DNA of 64,000 bases from Prado023 sp963753075 (GTDB lineage: Bacteria; Actinomycetota; Actinomycetes; S36-B12; CAIYMF01): NCBI GenBank assembly GCA_963753075.1, contig CAVWAR010000002.1:1054001-1118000 (forward strand). The letters run 5' to 3'. This document shows positions 1-10,604 of this stretch, piece after piece. The translations under genes were made by a program, and so were the position numbers. How positions within the stretch are numbered: the stretch's first letter is position 1; each line of letters starts with the position of its first letter. The notes beneath the pieces are model-generated. The model was not told the origin of the DNA. It did no database searches and saw nothing but the letters and a program-made list of their open reading frames with translations.

Positions 1-2
1 TG

Positions 3-287
3 CGCGCCGGCTTCGACGAGGTTCTGGCGATCGCCGATCCGGAGGCACACGCCGTGATCGGGACGCACTCGGGAACCCCCGTCGACGAGCCGGCCGCGGC
101 TGCCCCGGTCGCGCGGAAGGCGGCCAAGAGGGCGCCGGCGAAGAAGGCGCCGGCCAAGAAGGCTGCCGCGAAGAAGGCCCCGGCGAAGAAAGCTGCTGCC
201 AAGAAGGCACCTGCCAAGAAGGCACCGGCCAAGAAGACACCGGCCAAGAAGGCTCCCGCGGCCGAGCCCGCGTCCACCGAGACCTGA
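3..287 (+). CDS. C-terminal end of a protein with a Lys/Ala/Pro-rich tail (5' end outside window)
   Basis: The frame is open from the first base, so the gene starts upstream. About 26 residues of ordinary acidic sequence (AGFDEVLAIADPEAH is visible) are followed by a roughly 60-residue tail built of AKKAPAKKAAAKK-type units, ending at TGA 285-287. Such strongly basic tails occur on actinobacterial HU-like and other nucleic-acid-binding proteins, where they contact DNA or RNA, but too little of the folded part is visible to name the family. A GTG at 54 could start a short ORF, but the open frame through the window edge makes that unlikely. Function not recognised. Confidence 0.6.
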   Translation, partial: RAGFDEVLAIADPEAHAVIGTHSGTPVDEPAAAAPVARKAAKRAPAKKAPAKKAAAKKAPAKKAAAKKAPAKKAPAKKTPAKKAPAAEPASTET

Positions 288-372
288 CGCTGGCGTAGCT
301 CGGGCGCGGGCAGAGTCGCGTGGCGCCGTGAACTGCTGGGCGGGGCGTGCGGCAGGAGTTCGCGGACGGTCC

Positions 373-378
373 TAGCAT
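373..378 (+). promoter_or_regulatory. -10 hexamer TAGCAT, leaderless spacing to pmt
   Basis: TAGCAT ends 6 nt before the GTG start at 385. Transcription from such a -10 would begin at or next to the start codon, leaving no room for a Shine-Dalgarno. No clear -35 is seen. Confidence 0.5.
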
Positions 379-384
379 TGCGCC

Positions 385-1956
385 GTGTCCGCCGCTGTGG
401 AGTCTGCTCCGATCCCCGCCGTGGCGGCCCCTGCCAGGACCGCGCTGGTCCGCCCGATGCCCTCGGCCGGGCTTCGCGGATGGATCGGCCCGCTGCTGGT
501 CACGGTGTTGGCCGGTGTGCTCCGGTTCGTGAACCTGGGCCGCCCGCACGCGATCATCTTCGACGAGACCTACTACGTGAAGGACGCGCTGGCACTGCTC
601 CGCTTCGGCTACGAGCGGCAGGCGATCGAGGGGGCAGATGAGCTGATCCTGGAGCAGGACGCCCCATGGGACCAGCTCGACATCTTCACGGACACGGCAG
701 CCTTCGTCGTGCATCCCCCGCTGGGCAAATGGGTGATCGCCACGGGCGAGTGGGCATTCGGCGTGGTCCCGTTCGGGTGGCGCTTCGGCGTTGCCGTCCT
801 GGGCACACTCAGCGTGCTCATGGTGGCCCGGATCATCCGTCGGCTCACGCGGTCCGACGTGGTCGGCACGATCGCCGGACTGCTCGTCGCGCTGGACGGG
901 CTGCACATCGTCATGAGCCGGTCGGCGCTGCTGGACATGAGCCTGATGTTCCTCGTCCTGGCGGCGTTCGGGTTCCTGCTGCTCGACCGCGACGCTGTCC
1001 GCCGCCGGGCCGAGGGCTGGCGCACGCTCTGGGACGACAACCCGATCGTCCTCGGGCCCGGGTTCGGGGTGCGACCGTGGCGGATCGCCGCGGGCGTGTC
1101 GCTGGGGCTGGCGTGCGGGGTCAAGTGGAGCGGCCTGTGGTACGTCGCCCTCTTCGGGCTGCTCACCGTCTACTGGGACCTGCAGCTGCGCCGTGAGCTC
1201 GGGGCCTCGCGTCCCGTGCGTGGAGTCCTGGCCCACGACGCGCTGCCGGCGTTTGTCAGCGTTGTGGGGGTCGGGTTCGTTGCGTACCTCGCGACGTGGA
1301 CCGGATGGTTGGTCACCGACGGCGGCTACGACCGCGATTGGGCGGCGGCCAATCCGGGCGGCCTGCCGTTCGTCCCCGATGCCCTGCGCTCATTGGCCGA
1401 GTACCACCGTGCGGCATGGTCGTTCCACGTCGGCCTCGACTCCGACCACGCCTACAAGTCCAGCGCGTGGTCGTGGCCCGTGATGTCCCGGCCGACGTCG
1501 TTCTACTACGAGTCACCCACCGGGACGTGTGGTGCCGATCGATGCTCCGAGGAGGTGCTGGCCCTGGGCAACCCGATCATCTGGTGGGCCGGGTTGCTGG
1601 CGCTGTTGCACAACGCCTGGCGTGCCGTCGCCGGACGGGACTGGCGCAGCGGAGCGCTGCTCGTCGGGTACCTGGCGGGCTGGGTGCCGTGGTTGATCTT
1701 CCACGGCCGGACGATCTTCACGTTCTACGCGATCCTGCTGGTTCCCTTCCTCGCGGGGATGCTCGCGATCTCTCTGGCCAGCATTGCGGGCGGTCCGGAC
1801 GCCTCGGTCGTGCGGCGCAAGTGGGGGATCCTGGCCGTGGGCACCTTCCTGCTGCTCGTCCTCGCCGCGACCTGGTTCTTCCTGCCGGTCTGGACCGGCG
1901 AGGTGCTGCCCTACGAGCAGTGGGACTGGCGGATGTGGATGCCCACGTGGGTCTGA
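385..1956 (+). CDS. pmt: Protein O-mannosyltransferase (GT39, PMT family)
   Basis: Integral-membrane glycosyltransferase of 523 residues that moves mannose from polyprenyl-phosphate-mannose to Ser/Thr of secreted proteins. After about 30 residues comes the first membrane segment and then the family Asp-Glu pair (D60-E61, within FDETYYVKDA) of the first external loop; HPPLGKW follows near residue 111. About ten further hydrophobic segments are visible and the C-terminal PMT_4TMC-type region ends in WMPTWV. The GTG start at 385 is preceded by TAGCAT at leaderless spacing. It converges with rsmI, whose stop lies 7 bp away. Orthologous by position and sequence features to mycobacterial Pmt (Rv1002c, from memory). 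Confidence 0.93.
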   Translation: MSAAVESAPIPAVAAPARTALVRPMPSAGLRGWIGPLLVTVLAGVLRFVNLGRPHAIIFDETYYVKDALALLRFGYERQAIEGADELILEQDAPWDQLDIFTDTAAFVVHPPLGKWVIATGEWAFGVVPFGWRFGVAVLGTLSVLMVARIIRRLTRSDVVGTIAGLLVALDGLHIVMSRSALLDMSLMFLVLAAFGFLLLDRDAVRRRAEGWRTLWDDNPIVLGPGFGVRPWRIAAGVSLGLACGVKWSGLWYVALFGLLTVYWDLQLRRELGASRPVRGVLAHDALPAFVSVVGVGFVAYLATWTGWLVTDGGYDRDWAAANPGGLPFVPDALRSLAEYHRAAWSFHVGLDSDHAYKSSAWSWPVMSRPTSFYYESPTGTCGADRCSEEVLALGNPIIWWAGLLALLHNAWRAVAGRDWRSGALLVGYLAGWVPWLIFHGRTIFTFYAILLVPFLAGMLAISLASIAGGPDASVVRRKWGILAVGTFLLLVLAATWFFLPVWTGEVLPYEQWDWRMWMPTWV

Positions 1957-1963
1957 ACCGCCC

Positions 1964-2905
1964 TCACGCCTCGCGCGACTTGTGCGCAACGACGGCATCG
2001 AAGACAGCGCGCTTGGCAGTTCCTGAGCTGCGCGCCACCACCGCGATCGCTTCCTTGCGGGCGATGCCCTGCGCCTCCAGCGCTCCGACCTGCGCGGCCA
2101 GGCCGGCAGCGTCGAGCGTTCCGGGATCAGGCGCTGTCGCGCCCTGCACGACCAAGGTGATCTCGCCGCGGACCCCGTTCTCGGCCCAGGCGACCAGCCC
2201 CGCGAGGTCGTCGCGGATGATCTCCTCGTAGGTCTTGGACAGCTCCCGGCAAACGGCAGCCGGACGATCCGGTCCGTAGGCAGAGGCCATGTCGGTCAGC
2301 GTCGAGGCGAGCCGGCGGGGTGACTCGAAGTACACCTGGGTGCGCGGCTCGTCGGCGAGTTCGGCCAGCCGCGTCCGGCGCTCGGCGGGCCGGCGTGGCA
2401 CGAAGCCCTCGAAGCAGAACCGATCGCACGGCAGGCCGGACACGGCCAGCGCTGTCGTGACCGCGGACGGCCCGGGCAGTGCCGTGACGCGGTGTCCGGC
2501 GTCGACCGCCGCCCGCGTGGCCCGGAATCCCGGATCGCTCACCGACGGCATGCCTGCATCCGTGACGAGGGCGACCGTGCCGCCCGCGGCCAGGACCTCC
2601 AGCACACGCGGCAGCCGGTCCAGTTCGACGTCCTCATAGAACGAGATGACCGGCCCTTCGCGCACGACCCCGAGGTCGGAGGCCAGTCGACGCAGGCGCC
2701 GGGTGTCCTCGGCAGCCACCAGGTCCGCTGAGCTCAGCAGCGCGGCCAGCCGCGGCGACGCGTCGGCGGGATTGCCCAAGGGGGTGCCGGCCAGCACGAG
2801 CGTCCCGGTGCCCGGGGGGCCCGCGGTCGGAGCCGTGGGCGCGAGGAGCTCATCGGACTCAGGAGCCTCGGCGGGCTCAGGGGCCTCAGCAGATGGGGTG
2901 GGCAT
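1964..2905 (-). CDS. rsmI: 16S rRNA (cytidine(1402)-2'-O)-methyltransferase RsmI
   Basis: SAM-dependent tetrapyrrole-methylase-fold enzyme that 2'-O-methylates C1402 of 16S rRNA. After a Pro/Ala/Glu-rich N-terminal stretch of about 35 residues, the family signatures appear in order: LVLAGTPLGNPADASPR, AEDTRRLRRL and DAGMPSVSDPG. I chose ATG 2903-2905 (MPTPSAEAPEP, 313 aa); an upstream ATG at 2971 would overlap the metG start and adds residues untypical of the family. It is divergent from metG, which together with this gene shares a 64-bp gap. The position between pmt and metG matches the usual actinobacterial order. Confidence 0.93.
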   Translation of the reverse strand: MPTPSAEAPEPAEAPESDELLAPTAPTAGPPGTGTLVLAGTPLGNPADASPRLAALLSSADLVAAEDTRRLRRLASDLGVVREGPVISFYEDVELDRLPRVLEVLAAGGTVALVTDAGMPSVSDPGFRATRAAVDAGHRVTALPGPSAVTTALAVSGLPCDRFCFEGFVPRRPAERRTRLAELADEPRTQVYFESPRRLASTLTDMASAYGPDRPAAVCRELSKTYEEIIRDDLAGLVAWAENGVRGEITLVVQGATAPDPGTLDAAGLAAQVGALEAQGIARKEAIAVVARSSGTAKRAVFDAVVAHKSREA

Positions 2906-2956
2906 GGGTCCATCGTGCCGCACCCACGCACGGCCGTGGGGGTGCGCGCGCCCAAC

Positions 2957-2962
2957 TAGAAT
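2957..2962 (+). promoter_or_regulatory. -10 hexamer TAGAAT, leaderless spacing to metG
   Basis: TAGAAT ends 7 nt before ATG 2970 and no Shine-Dalgarno fits between them. It is one of the best -10 matches in the window. Confidence 0.6.
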
Positions 2963-2969
2963 CTCCCCC

Positions 2970-4589
2970 ATGAGTCCGAGCCGCGAGGCGTTCTACGTCA
3001 CCACGCCCATCTACTACGTCAACGACGCCCCACACATCGGGCACGCCTACACGACCGTGGCGGCCGACGCGATCTGCCGGTGGCACCGTCAACGGGGCGA
3101 GAGCGTCTGGTTCCTCACCGGTACCGACGAGCACGGCGAGAAGGTCCTGCGCACAGCCGAGGCCGCCGGGGTCACCCCCCAGCAGTGGGCGGACCGGCTC
3201 GTGGCCGAGCACTGGAAGCCCGTGCTGGAGACGCTCGATGTCTCCAACGACGACTTCATCCGGACCACCGAACGACGCCATGAAGTCCGGGTGCAGAAGT
3301 TCCTGACGATGCTCAAGGACGCCGGGCACATCTACTCCGGGGACTACGAGGGCCCCTACTGCGTCGGCTGCGAGGAGTTCAAGCTCGCCGGTGACCTGGT
3401 GCCCGGCACGGGCGACGTCGATGGCGAGCTGCTCTGCCCCGTCCACAGCCGTCCGGTGGAGATCGTGAAGGAGACGAACTGGTTCTTCAGGCTCTCGGGC
3501 TTCACCGACGCCCTGCTGGAGCACTACGCGGACCACCCGAGTGCCGTTGCCCCGCAGAGCGCGTACAACGAGGTGGTGTCGTTCATCCGCGGTGGACTGC
3601 AGGACCTGTCGATCTCGCGCTCGAGCTTCGACTGGGGCATCCCGGTCCCGTGGGACACCTCGCAGGTCGTCTACGTCTGGTTCGACGCCCTGCTCAACTA
3701 CGCGACCGCCGTGGGCCTCGGCGACGAGCCGCCCTCGTCGGGGGCCAGGAAGTTCGCCACCACGTGGCCGGCGGACATCCACCTGGTCGGCAAGGACATC
3801 CTGCGCTTCCACGCCGTCATCTGGCCGGCGATGCTCATGGCCGCGGGGCTGCCCCTTCCCGGACAGGTCTACGCCCACGGCTGGCTGCTCGTCGGCGGCG
3901 AGAAGATGAGCAAGAGCAAGCTCACCGGCATCGCCCCCGAGCAGATCATCGACCACTTCGGCGTCGACGCCTTCCGCTACTACTTCCTGCGTGCGATCCA
4001 GTTCGGGCAGGACGGCTCGTTCTCCTGGGAGGATATGACCGCCCGCTACACCTCGGAGCTGGCCAACGGCTTGGGCAACCTCGGATCCCGGGCCACGGCC
4101 ATGGTGGGCAAGTACTTCGACGGGACGCTTCCCCAGCCGGGGGCCTTCGCAAACGCCGATCTCGCCCTTGCCGACGACCTGCTGACCGCCGTGCAGGACG
4201 CCGACGGCGCCTACTCGAAGCTGGACTTCACCGGCGGGATCGGCGCGGTGCGGACCTTCGTCGACGCGGTGAACCTCTACGTCACCGAGCAGCAGCCGTG
4301 GGTCCTGGCCAAGCGCACCGATGACCCGGCCGCCCGCGAGCGGCTGGCCACCGTCCTCTACACGACGTGTGAGTCCCTGCGGGCGATCGCCGTGCTGCAC
4401 AACGCCGTCATGCCTCGTGCGATGGGGGCCCTGTGGGAGTCGATCGGTGCAGCTGAGGGGCTGGGCCCGATCGGCGAGCAGCCCATTGAGGATGTGAGCC
4501 GCTGGGGCCAGCTTCCGGCCGGGGTCACGGTGACCAAGGGGGCTGCGCTGTTCCCCCGCCTGCCCGAGGAGGTCACGGCCAGTGCCTGA
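2970..4589 (+). CDS. metG: Methionyl-tRNA synthetase
   Basis: Class I aminoacyl-tRNA synthetase of 539 residues that charges tRNA-Met and initiator tRNA. The HIGH signature is at residues 22-25 and KMSKS at 312-316. A reduced zinc-knuckle insertion is visible as CVGCEEF followed by LCPVHSRP. There is no C-terminal tRNA-binding EMAP/TRBP domain, as is normal for the short actinobacterial form. The ATG at 2970 is placed right behind a TAGAAT -10. The reading frame runs 8 bp into tatD, so the two are translationally coupled. Confidence 0.97.
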   Translation: MSPSREAFYVTTPIYYVNDAPHIGHAYTTVAADAICRWHRQRGESVWFLTGTDEHGEKVLRTAEAAGVTPQQWADRLVAEHWKPVLETLDVSNDDFIRTTERRHEVRVQKFLTMLKDAGHIYSGDYEGPYCVGCEEFKLAGDLVPGTGDVDGELLCPVHSRPVEIVKETNWFFRLSGFTDALLEHYADHPSAVAPQSAYNEVVSFIRGGLQDLSISRSSFDWGIPVPWDTSQVVYVWFDALLNYATAVGLGDEPPSSGARKFATTWPADIHLVGKDILRFHAVIWPAMLMAAGLPLPGQVYAHGWLLVGGEKMSKSKLTGIAPEQIIDHFGVDAFRYYFLRAIQFGQDGSFSWEDMTARYTSELANGLGNLGSRATAMVGKYFDGTLPQPGAFANADLALADDLLTAVQDADGAYSKLDFTGGIGAVRTFVDAVNLYVTEQQPWVLAKRTDDPAARERLATVLYTTCESLRAIAVLHNAVMPRAMGALWESIGAAEGLGPIGEQPIEDVSRWGQLPAGVTVTKGAALFPRLPEEVTASA

Positions 4590-5451
4590 CCTCGCCGCCG
4601 ATTCCCGGCGCCCGCCCCTGCCTGAGCCCCTGTCGAGGCCGGTGATCGACTCGCACTGCCACATCGACATGCGCGGTCAGGGCGAGGACATCCTGAGCCC
4701 GCAGGATGCGCTTCAGGCCGCCGCGTCGGTGAACGTGACCGGCATCGTCCAGGTCGGTTGCTCGATCCGCGACGTGCGCGCGGCGGTCGAGATGGCCGAG
4801 GCGCATCCGGGGATCGTCGCCGCAATCGGGATCCACCCGAACGAGGCCCCTCGGCTCGCCGCCCAGGGGGAGCTCGACGCGGCCGTCGCCACTGTCGAGG
4901 CGCTCGCCGTCGGTTCGCCGCGCGTGCGCGGCATCGGCGAGACGGGCCTGGACTACTACCGGACCCGTGAGCCGGAGGCGTGGCTGATCCAGGAGCAGTC
5001 GTTCCGGGCTCACATTGACATGGCCCGCCGGCTGGGCCGTGCCCTGGTGATCCACGACCGGGACTCCCACGACGACCTTGTGCGCATCCTGCTCGACGAA
5101 CTGGCCGGTGATGGCCTGCCGGACGTCGTCATCTTCCACTGCTTCTCCGGCGACGCGGGGCTGGCCCGGGTGGCTGCTGACCATGGCTGGTACGTGTCCT
5201 TCTCCGGGACCGTGACGTTCTCCAACGCCCGCGACCTGCACGAGGCCGCTCCGGTCGTGCCCCGGGACCGGATCCTGGTCGAGACCGATGCGCCGTTCCT
5301 CACGCCCATGCCGCACCGCGGGCGGATCAACGCGAGCTATCTGGTGCCGCTGACGGTGCGCCGGCTGGCCGAGCTGCGCGGCGATGACGTCGACGCTCTC
5401 TGCGACGACCTGTACGCCAACACCGTCCGGGCCTTCGGGGACTGGGCGTGA
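4582..5451 (+). CDS. tatD: TatD-family metal-dependent DNase
   Basis: Amidohydrolase-fold, divalent-metal-dependent 3'-5' exonuclease family, 289 residues. Metal-ligand motifs are seen in order: DSHCHID near residue 25, GETGLDYYR, IHDRDS, IFHCFSG and ETDAPFL. The first 20 residues are Pro-rich and may be partly untranslated, but GTG 4582 overlaps the metG stop by 8 bp and gives coupling. The next gene rsmA starts inside its stop (GTGA). In mycobacteria and streptomycetes an rpf gene usually sits between tatD and rsmA; here there is none. Confidence 0.92.
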   Translation: MPDLAADSRRPPLPEPLSRPVIDSHCHIDMRGQGEDILSPQDALQAAASVNVTGIVQVGCSIRDVRAAVEMAEAHPGIVAAIGIHPNEAPRLAAQGELDAAVATVEALAVGSPRVRGIGETGLDYYRTREPEAWLIQEQSFRAHIDMARRLGRALVIHDRDSHDDLVRILLDELAGDGLPDVVIFHCFSGDAGLARVAADHGWYVSFSGTVTFSNARDLHEAAPVVPRDRILVETDAPFLTPMPHRGRINASYLVPLTVRRLAELRGDDVDALCDDLYANTVRAFGDWA

Positions 5452-6458
5452 CCCTGCCGGGTCCGGCCGGCTCGGACCCCGGCCCCGGTCCCACCGGTGT
5501 GGGTTCCGGTGACCGGGCCACCCCTGACGGGGACGCCCACCTCCTCGGCCCTGACCGGGCCACCCCTGGCGGGGACGTGGCCGGCCCTGACGGGGACGCC
5601 CACCTCCTCGGCCCTGCGGAGATCCGTGCGCTGGCCGGCACCCTCGACCTGCACCCGACCAAGACCCTCGGCCAGAACTTCGTCATCGACCCGAACACCG
5701 TGCGCAGGATCGTGCGGGTCTCAGGCGTCGGCCCGGCCGACGTGGTGCTCGAAGTGGGGCCCGGCCTCGGGTCCCTCACCCTGGCGCTGCTCGACCGGGT
5801 CCGTGCCGTCGTCGCCGTCGAGGTGGATCCCACGCTGGCTGGGCAGCTGCCGGCGACGGTGGCCGAGCGAGTGCCCGCAGCGTCGCCCAAGCTGACCGTC
5901 GTCGCCGCTGACGCGCTGCGGATCACCGACCTGCCCGTGGCGCCGACCGCCCTGGTCGCCAACCTCCCGTACAACATCAGCGTTCCCGTCCTGCTGCACC
6001 TGCTCGCGGCATTCCCAACGATTGAGCGGGCGCTGGTCATGGTGCAGCGTGAGGTGGCCCAGCGGCTGGCGGCTGACCCCGGGTCGCGGGTGTACGGCGT
6101 GCCGTCGGTCAAGGCCCGCTGGTTCGGTGACGTCCGGCAGGCCGGCCACGTCGGGCGCAACGTGTTCTGGCCAGTGCCGAACGTCGACTCCGGTCTGGTC
6201 GAGGTCATCCGGACCGCGCCCCCGCGTGTGGACGTCGAACGGGCGGATGTGTTCGCCGCTGTCGACGCGGCGTTCGGCCAGCGCCGCAAGATGCTGCGCT
6301 CCGCGCTGGCCGGCTGGGCCGGGGGTGCCGATCGTGCGCGGGCTGTGCTGGAGTCAGCGGGAGTGGACCCAACGGCCCGGGGCGAGGCCCTCGACGTGTC
6401 CCAGTTCGCGGCGCTCGCCGCGGCCCGGCGGGAGCTGGCGGCGGTCAGCGGATCCTGA
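5448..6458 (+). CDS. rsmA: 16S rRNA (adenine(1518)/(1519)-N6)-dimethyltransferase (KsgA)
   Basis: Dimethylates two adenines in the 3'-terminal helix of 16S rRNA. The catalytic domain begins near residue 65 (LHPTKTLGQNF), with the SAM loop EVGPGLGSLT and catalytic NLPYNIS. The first about 60 residues are an unusual Gly/Asp/Pro-rich extension containing an in-frame duplicated block (GPDGDAHLLGP repeated). The start is uncertain: GTG 5448 gives a 4-bp GTGA overlap with tatD, whereas GTG 5499 or GTG 5577 would remove part or nearly all of the repeated extension. Length from 5448 is 336 aa against about 280-310 usual. Confidence 0.92.
   Translation: MTLPGPAGSDPGPGPTGVGSGDRATPDGDAHLLGPDRATPGGDVAGPDGDAHLLGPAEIRALAGTLDLHPTKTLGQNFVIDPNTVRRIVRVSGVGPADVVLEVGPGLGSLTLALLDRVRAVVAVEVDPTLAGQLPATVAERVPAASPKLTVVAADALRITDLPVAPTALVANLPYNISVPVLLHLLAAFPTIERALVMVQREVAQRLAADPGSRVYGVPSVKARWFGDVRQAGHVGRNVFWPVPNVDSGLVEVIRTAPPRVDVERADVFAAVDAAFGQRRKMLRSALAGWAGGADRARAVLESAGVDPTARGEALDVSQFAALAAARRELAAVSGS
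5511..5616 (+). repeat. In-frame tandem duplications in the 5' end of rsmA
   Basis: A 32-bp block at 5522-5553 recurs without mismatch at 5585-5616 (63-bp period), and a 23-bp block at 5511-5533 recurs at 5553-5575 with one mismatch (42-bp period). Both periods are multiples of three, so the frame is kept. Confidence 0.85.
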
Positions 6459-6531
6459 GCGCCCGGAGGGCCAACCGCTGCCTCGCCCCGGGACTCCACT
6501 CGACGGGATCGCAGCGAAGGTGGCGGCCAAC

Positions 6532-6537
6532 TACTCT
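6532..6537 (+). promoter_or_regulatory. -10 hexamer TACTCT, leaderless spacing to ispE
   Basis: TACTCT ends 6 nt before GTG 6544. The same hexamer at the same spacing precedes xseA. Confidence 0.5.
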
Positions 6538-6543
6538 GAATCT

Positions 6544-7470
6544 GTGAGCGCCTCCGTGACCGCCCGGGCTCCGGGGAAGGTCAACATCCAGTTGTCGGTC
6601 GGGGCCGTGCGCGACGATGGCTTCCACCCCCTGGCCAGCGTGTTCCACGCCGTTGCCATGCATGAGGAGGTCACGGTCGCGGCAAGCCCCGCCGGGTCGG
6701 GCATCGTCATCGACGAGGTGACCGGGCTGCAGGCCGATGAGGTGCCGCGCGACTCCAGCAACCTCGTGTGGCGCGCCGCCGAGCGGCTGGCGGCCGAGCT
6801 CGGTCGACCCGACCCGGACGTGGCGGTGTCGATCGCCAAGGGGGTGCCCGTGGCCGGGGGGATGGCCGGTGGGTCGGCCGACTGCGCCGCTGCACTCGTC
6901 GCGCTCAACGATCTCTGGGGTGCTCCGCTGGACCGCGACGACCTGGCCCGGGTCGCGCTCGACCTGGGATCCGACGTGCCCTTCAGCCTGATGGGCGGCA
7001 CCGCGCTGGGCATGGGACGCGGCGAGCTGCTCAGCCCGCTGATGGTCCGGGGGTCCTTCCACTGGGTGTTCGCCACTGCCACACAGGGTCTGTCGACCCC
7101 CGCGGTGTACGCCACGTTCGACCGGCTCGTCGAGGGACGTCTCGTTCCCGAGCCGCAGCCGGACGAGGCAGTGATCGCTGCGCTGATCGCCGGTGACGCC
7201 AGCGCGCTGGGGCATGCGCTGCACAACGACCTGCAGGAACCTGCCCTCACGCTGCGCCCGACACTGCGCGACGTGCTGGAGGCGGGCCTCGCGGCTGGTG
7301 CGCTCGGTGCCATCGTGTCCGGGTCCGGGCCGACGGTGGCCTTCCTCGTGGCTGATCCCCCGGGCGCCGCTCGGGTGCACTCCACAGCAGCCGGCCTCGA
7401 GCAGGTCCGTGCCGTCTTCTCGACCACAGGTGCGGCCCCCGGCGCTCGGGTGGTGGGCCGAACGGCCTGA
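6544..7470 (+). CDS. ispE: 4-(cytidine 5'-diphospho)-2-C-methyl-D-erythritol kinase
   Basis: GHMP-superfamily kinase of the non-mevalonate (MEP) isoprenoid pathway, phosphorylating CDP-ME; ispH of the same pathway is at 60.4 kb. The protein starts with the family N-terminus TARAPGKVNIQL; the ATP-binding GHMP loop PVAGGMAGGSADCAA is near residue 105 and the C-terminal GSGPT motif near 262. GTG 6544 gives 308 residues, the usual length; the frame stays open upstream but with rsmA-shadow sequence. It is 85 bp after rsmA and appears to have its own -10 (TACTCT). Confidence 0.95.
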   Translation: MSASVTARAPGKVNIQLSVGAVRDDGFHPLASVFHAVAMHEEVTVAASPAGSGIVIDEVTGLQADEVPRDSSNLVWRAAERLAAELGRPDPDVAVSIAKGVPVAGGMAGGSADCAAALVALNDLWGAPLDRDDLARVALDLGSDVPFSLMGGTALGMGRGELLSPLMVRGSFHWVFATATQGLSTPAVYATFDRLVEGRLVPEPQPDEAVIAALIAGDASALGHALHNDLQEPALTLRPTLRDVLEAGLAAGALGAIVSGSGPTVAFLVADPPGAARVHSTAAGLEQVRAVFSTTGAAPGARVVGRTA

Positions 7471-7504
7471 CCTCCCCGCCGGTGACCTCCGGCTGGGGTG
7501 CGGG

Positions 7505-8476
7505 TCAGCCGGCGGCTGCGGGGCCGGGGTCGGTCGTGATGACGATGAGGTCGCCGGCGAGGCGGACCGCGCCCGTCCCGGCCGGGATCACAACGCTGGT
7601 GCCCAGACCGAGCTCCATGGACTCGGAGTCGGTGGTCAGCGTTCCCCATCCTCCGATGACGGTCAGGACCCGGTAGCCCGGGGTGCTGATGTCGCAGTCC
7701 TCGTGCAGGAGTTCCCAGCGCTGCACCCGGAACGCAGGCCGCTCGACCAGCGTGCGGGTCCGGCCGCGGGGTCGGATCTGCTCCCACGGCCCGGCGGTGC
7801 GGGCGGCAGCGGGATCGTGTGGTGCCCGTACCACGGAGAAGCCCTTGTCCACGTGCAGCTCGCGCTGCTGGCCGTCCGGCCCGACCCGGTCGAAGTCGAA
7901 GAGCCGGTAGGTGATGTCGCTGCTCTGCTGCACCTCGTAGACCAGCATCCCGGGCCCCACGCTGTGGACCTCGCCGGCGTCCACCATGAAGAAGTCGTCC
8001 TGGGTCACCGGGACCGTGACGAGGTGGTCCATCAGGCAACCACGGGCAAGTGCCTGCCGGAGACCCTCGGCACTGTCCGCGGTGTGACCCAGGATGAGCG
8101 CAGCGTCATCGGTGCAGGACACAACCAGCCAGCACTCCGACTTGCCCCGCGGCTGGCCCTCGAGGTCGCGGGCCTGGGCGTCGTCGGGGTGGACCTGCAC
8201 GGACAACCAGTCCTGCGGGTCGAGGAACTTGCACAGCAACGGGAAGTCCTCGGACTCCGGGTGGCCCGTCACCAGCCCGGCGGACCAGGCATCCCGCAGG
8301 GTCATGCCCTCTGGCGCGCCGGACTGGATCGTCCCGCTCATGCCGTCCATCCCGGAGACCGCCCAGCACTCCCCGATGATGCCCTCGGGCACCGCCCCGC
8401 CGAACCACTGGCGCAGCGTCGAGCCGCCCCACAGCCGCTCGGCGAACACCGGCTCAACCACGAGCAACTGGGGCAC
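7505..8476 (-). CDS. manA: Mannose-6-phosphate isomerase, type I (cupin)
   Basis: Zinc-dependent interconversion of fructose-6-P and mannose-6-P, feeding GDP-mannose and polyprenyl-P-mannose, the donor for the Pmt encoded nearby. The 323-residue form resembles the short Bacillus-type enzyme. Zinc-ligand motifs are SVQVHPDD, a following SECWLV with the Glu ligand, and the later AGEVHSVG. The GTG start is preceded by AGGAGG (8485-8490 on the minus strand) at good spacing. It is divergent from the ABC-F gene. Confidence 0.88.
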   Translation of the reverse strand: MPQLLVVEPVFAERLWGGSTLRQWFGGAVPEGIIGECWAVSGMDGMSGTIQSGAPEGMTLRDAWSAGLVTGHPESEDFPLLCKFLDPQDWLSVQVHPDDAQARDLEGQPRGKSECWLVVSCTDDAALILGHTADSAEGLRQALARGCLMDHLVTVPVTQDDFFMVDAGEVHSVGPGMLVYEVQQSSDITYRLFDFDRVGPDGQQRELHVDKGFSVVRAPHDPAAARTAGPWEQIRPRGRTRTLVERPAFRVQRWELLHEDCDISTPGYRVLTVIGGWGTLTTDSESMELGLGTSVVIPAGTGAVRLAGDLIVITTDPGPAAAG

Positions 8477-8563
8477 TTGGTGATCCTCCTGCGGTCGGGC
8501 CAGCGGGCGGCTGGTCGGGGTGGTGGGGCGTTCCGTGCGTCCGACCCTACCGGCGTGTGCGGC

Positions 8564-8569
8564 TAGCCT
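8564..8569 (+). promoter_or_regulatory. -10 hexamer TAGCCT near the ABC-F start
   Basis: TAGCCT ends 8 nt before ATG 8578; the transcript would have a leader of 0-2 nt. Confidence 0.45.
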
Positions 8570-8577
8570 TGGGCCTC

Positions 8578-10503
<1,926 letters not shown>

Positions 10504-10540
10504 CGCCCAGCGTGGCCCATGCCCTTCGCCCTCGGGATTC

Positions 10541-10593
10541 CGTTCGCCCTCCACGAATTCCGGGAGGATGAAGCCCATGAGGGAGGGCGAACG
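10541..10593. repeat. 53-nt palindromic repeat, copy 1
   Basis: CGTTCGCCCTCC at 10541-10552 is the exact reverse complement of 10582-10593, around a 29-nt centre containing GAATTCC and GGGAGG. It lies between the convergent ABC-F and MarR genes. A second copy of exactly the same length and arms is at 29430-29482. Confidence 0.85.
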
Positions 10594-10604
10594 CGTGGTG
10601 AGGG

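Noticed and set aside
2886..4670. Open frame of about 590 codons antisense to metG
   Set aside because: Same reason; the sense strand carries HIGH and KMSKS.
8557..8577. Upstream GTG start for the ABC-F gene
   Set aside because: It lies upstream of or within the TAGCCT -10 region and adds residues not seen in the family.
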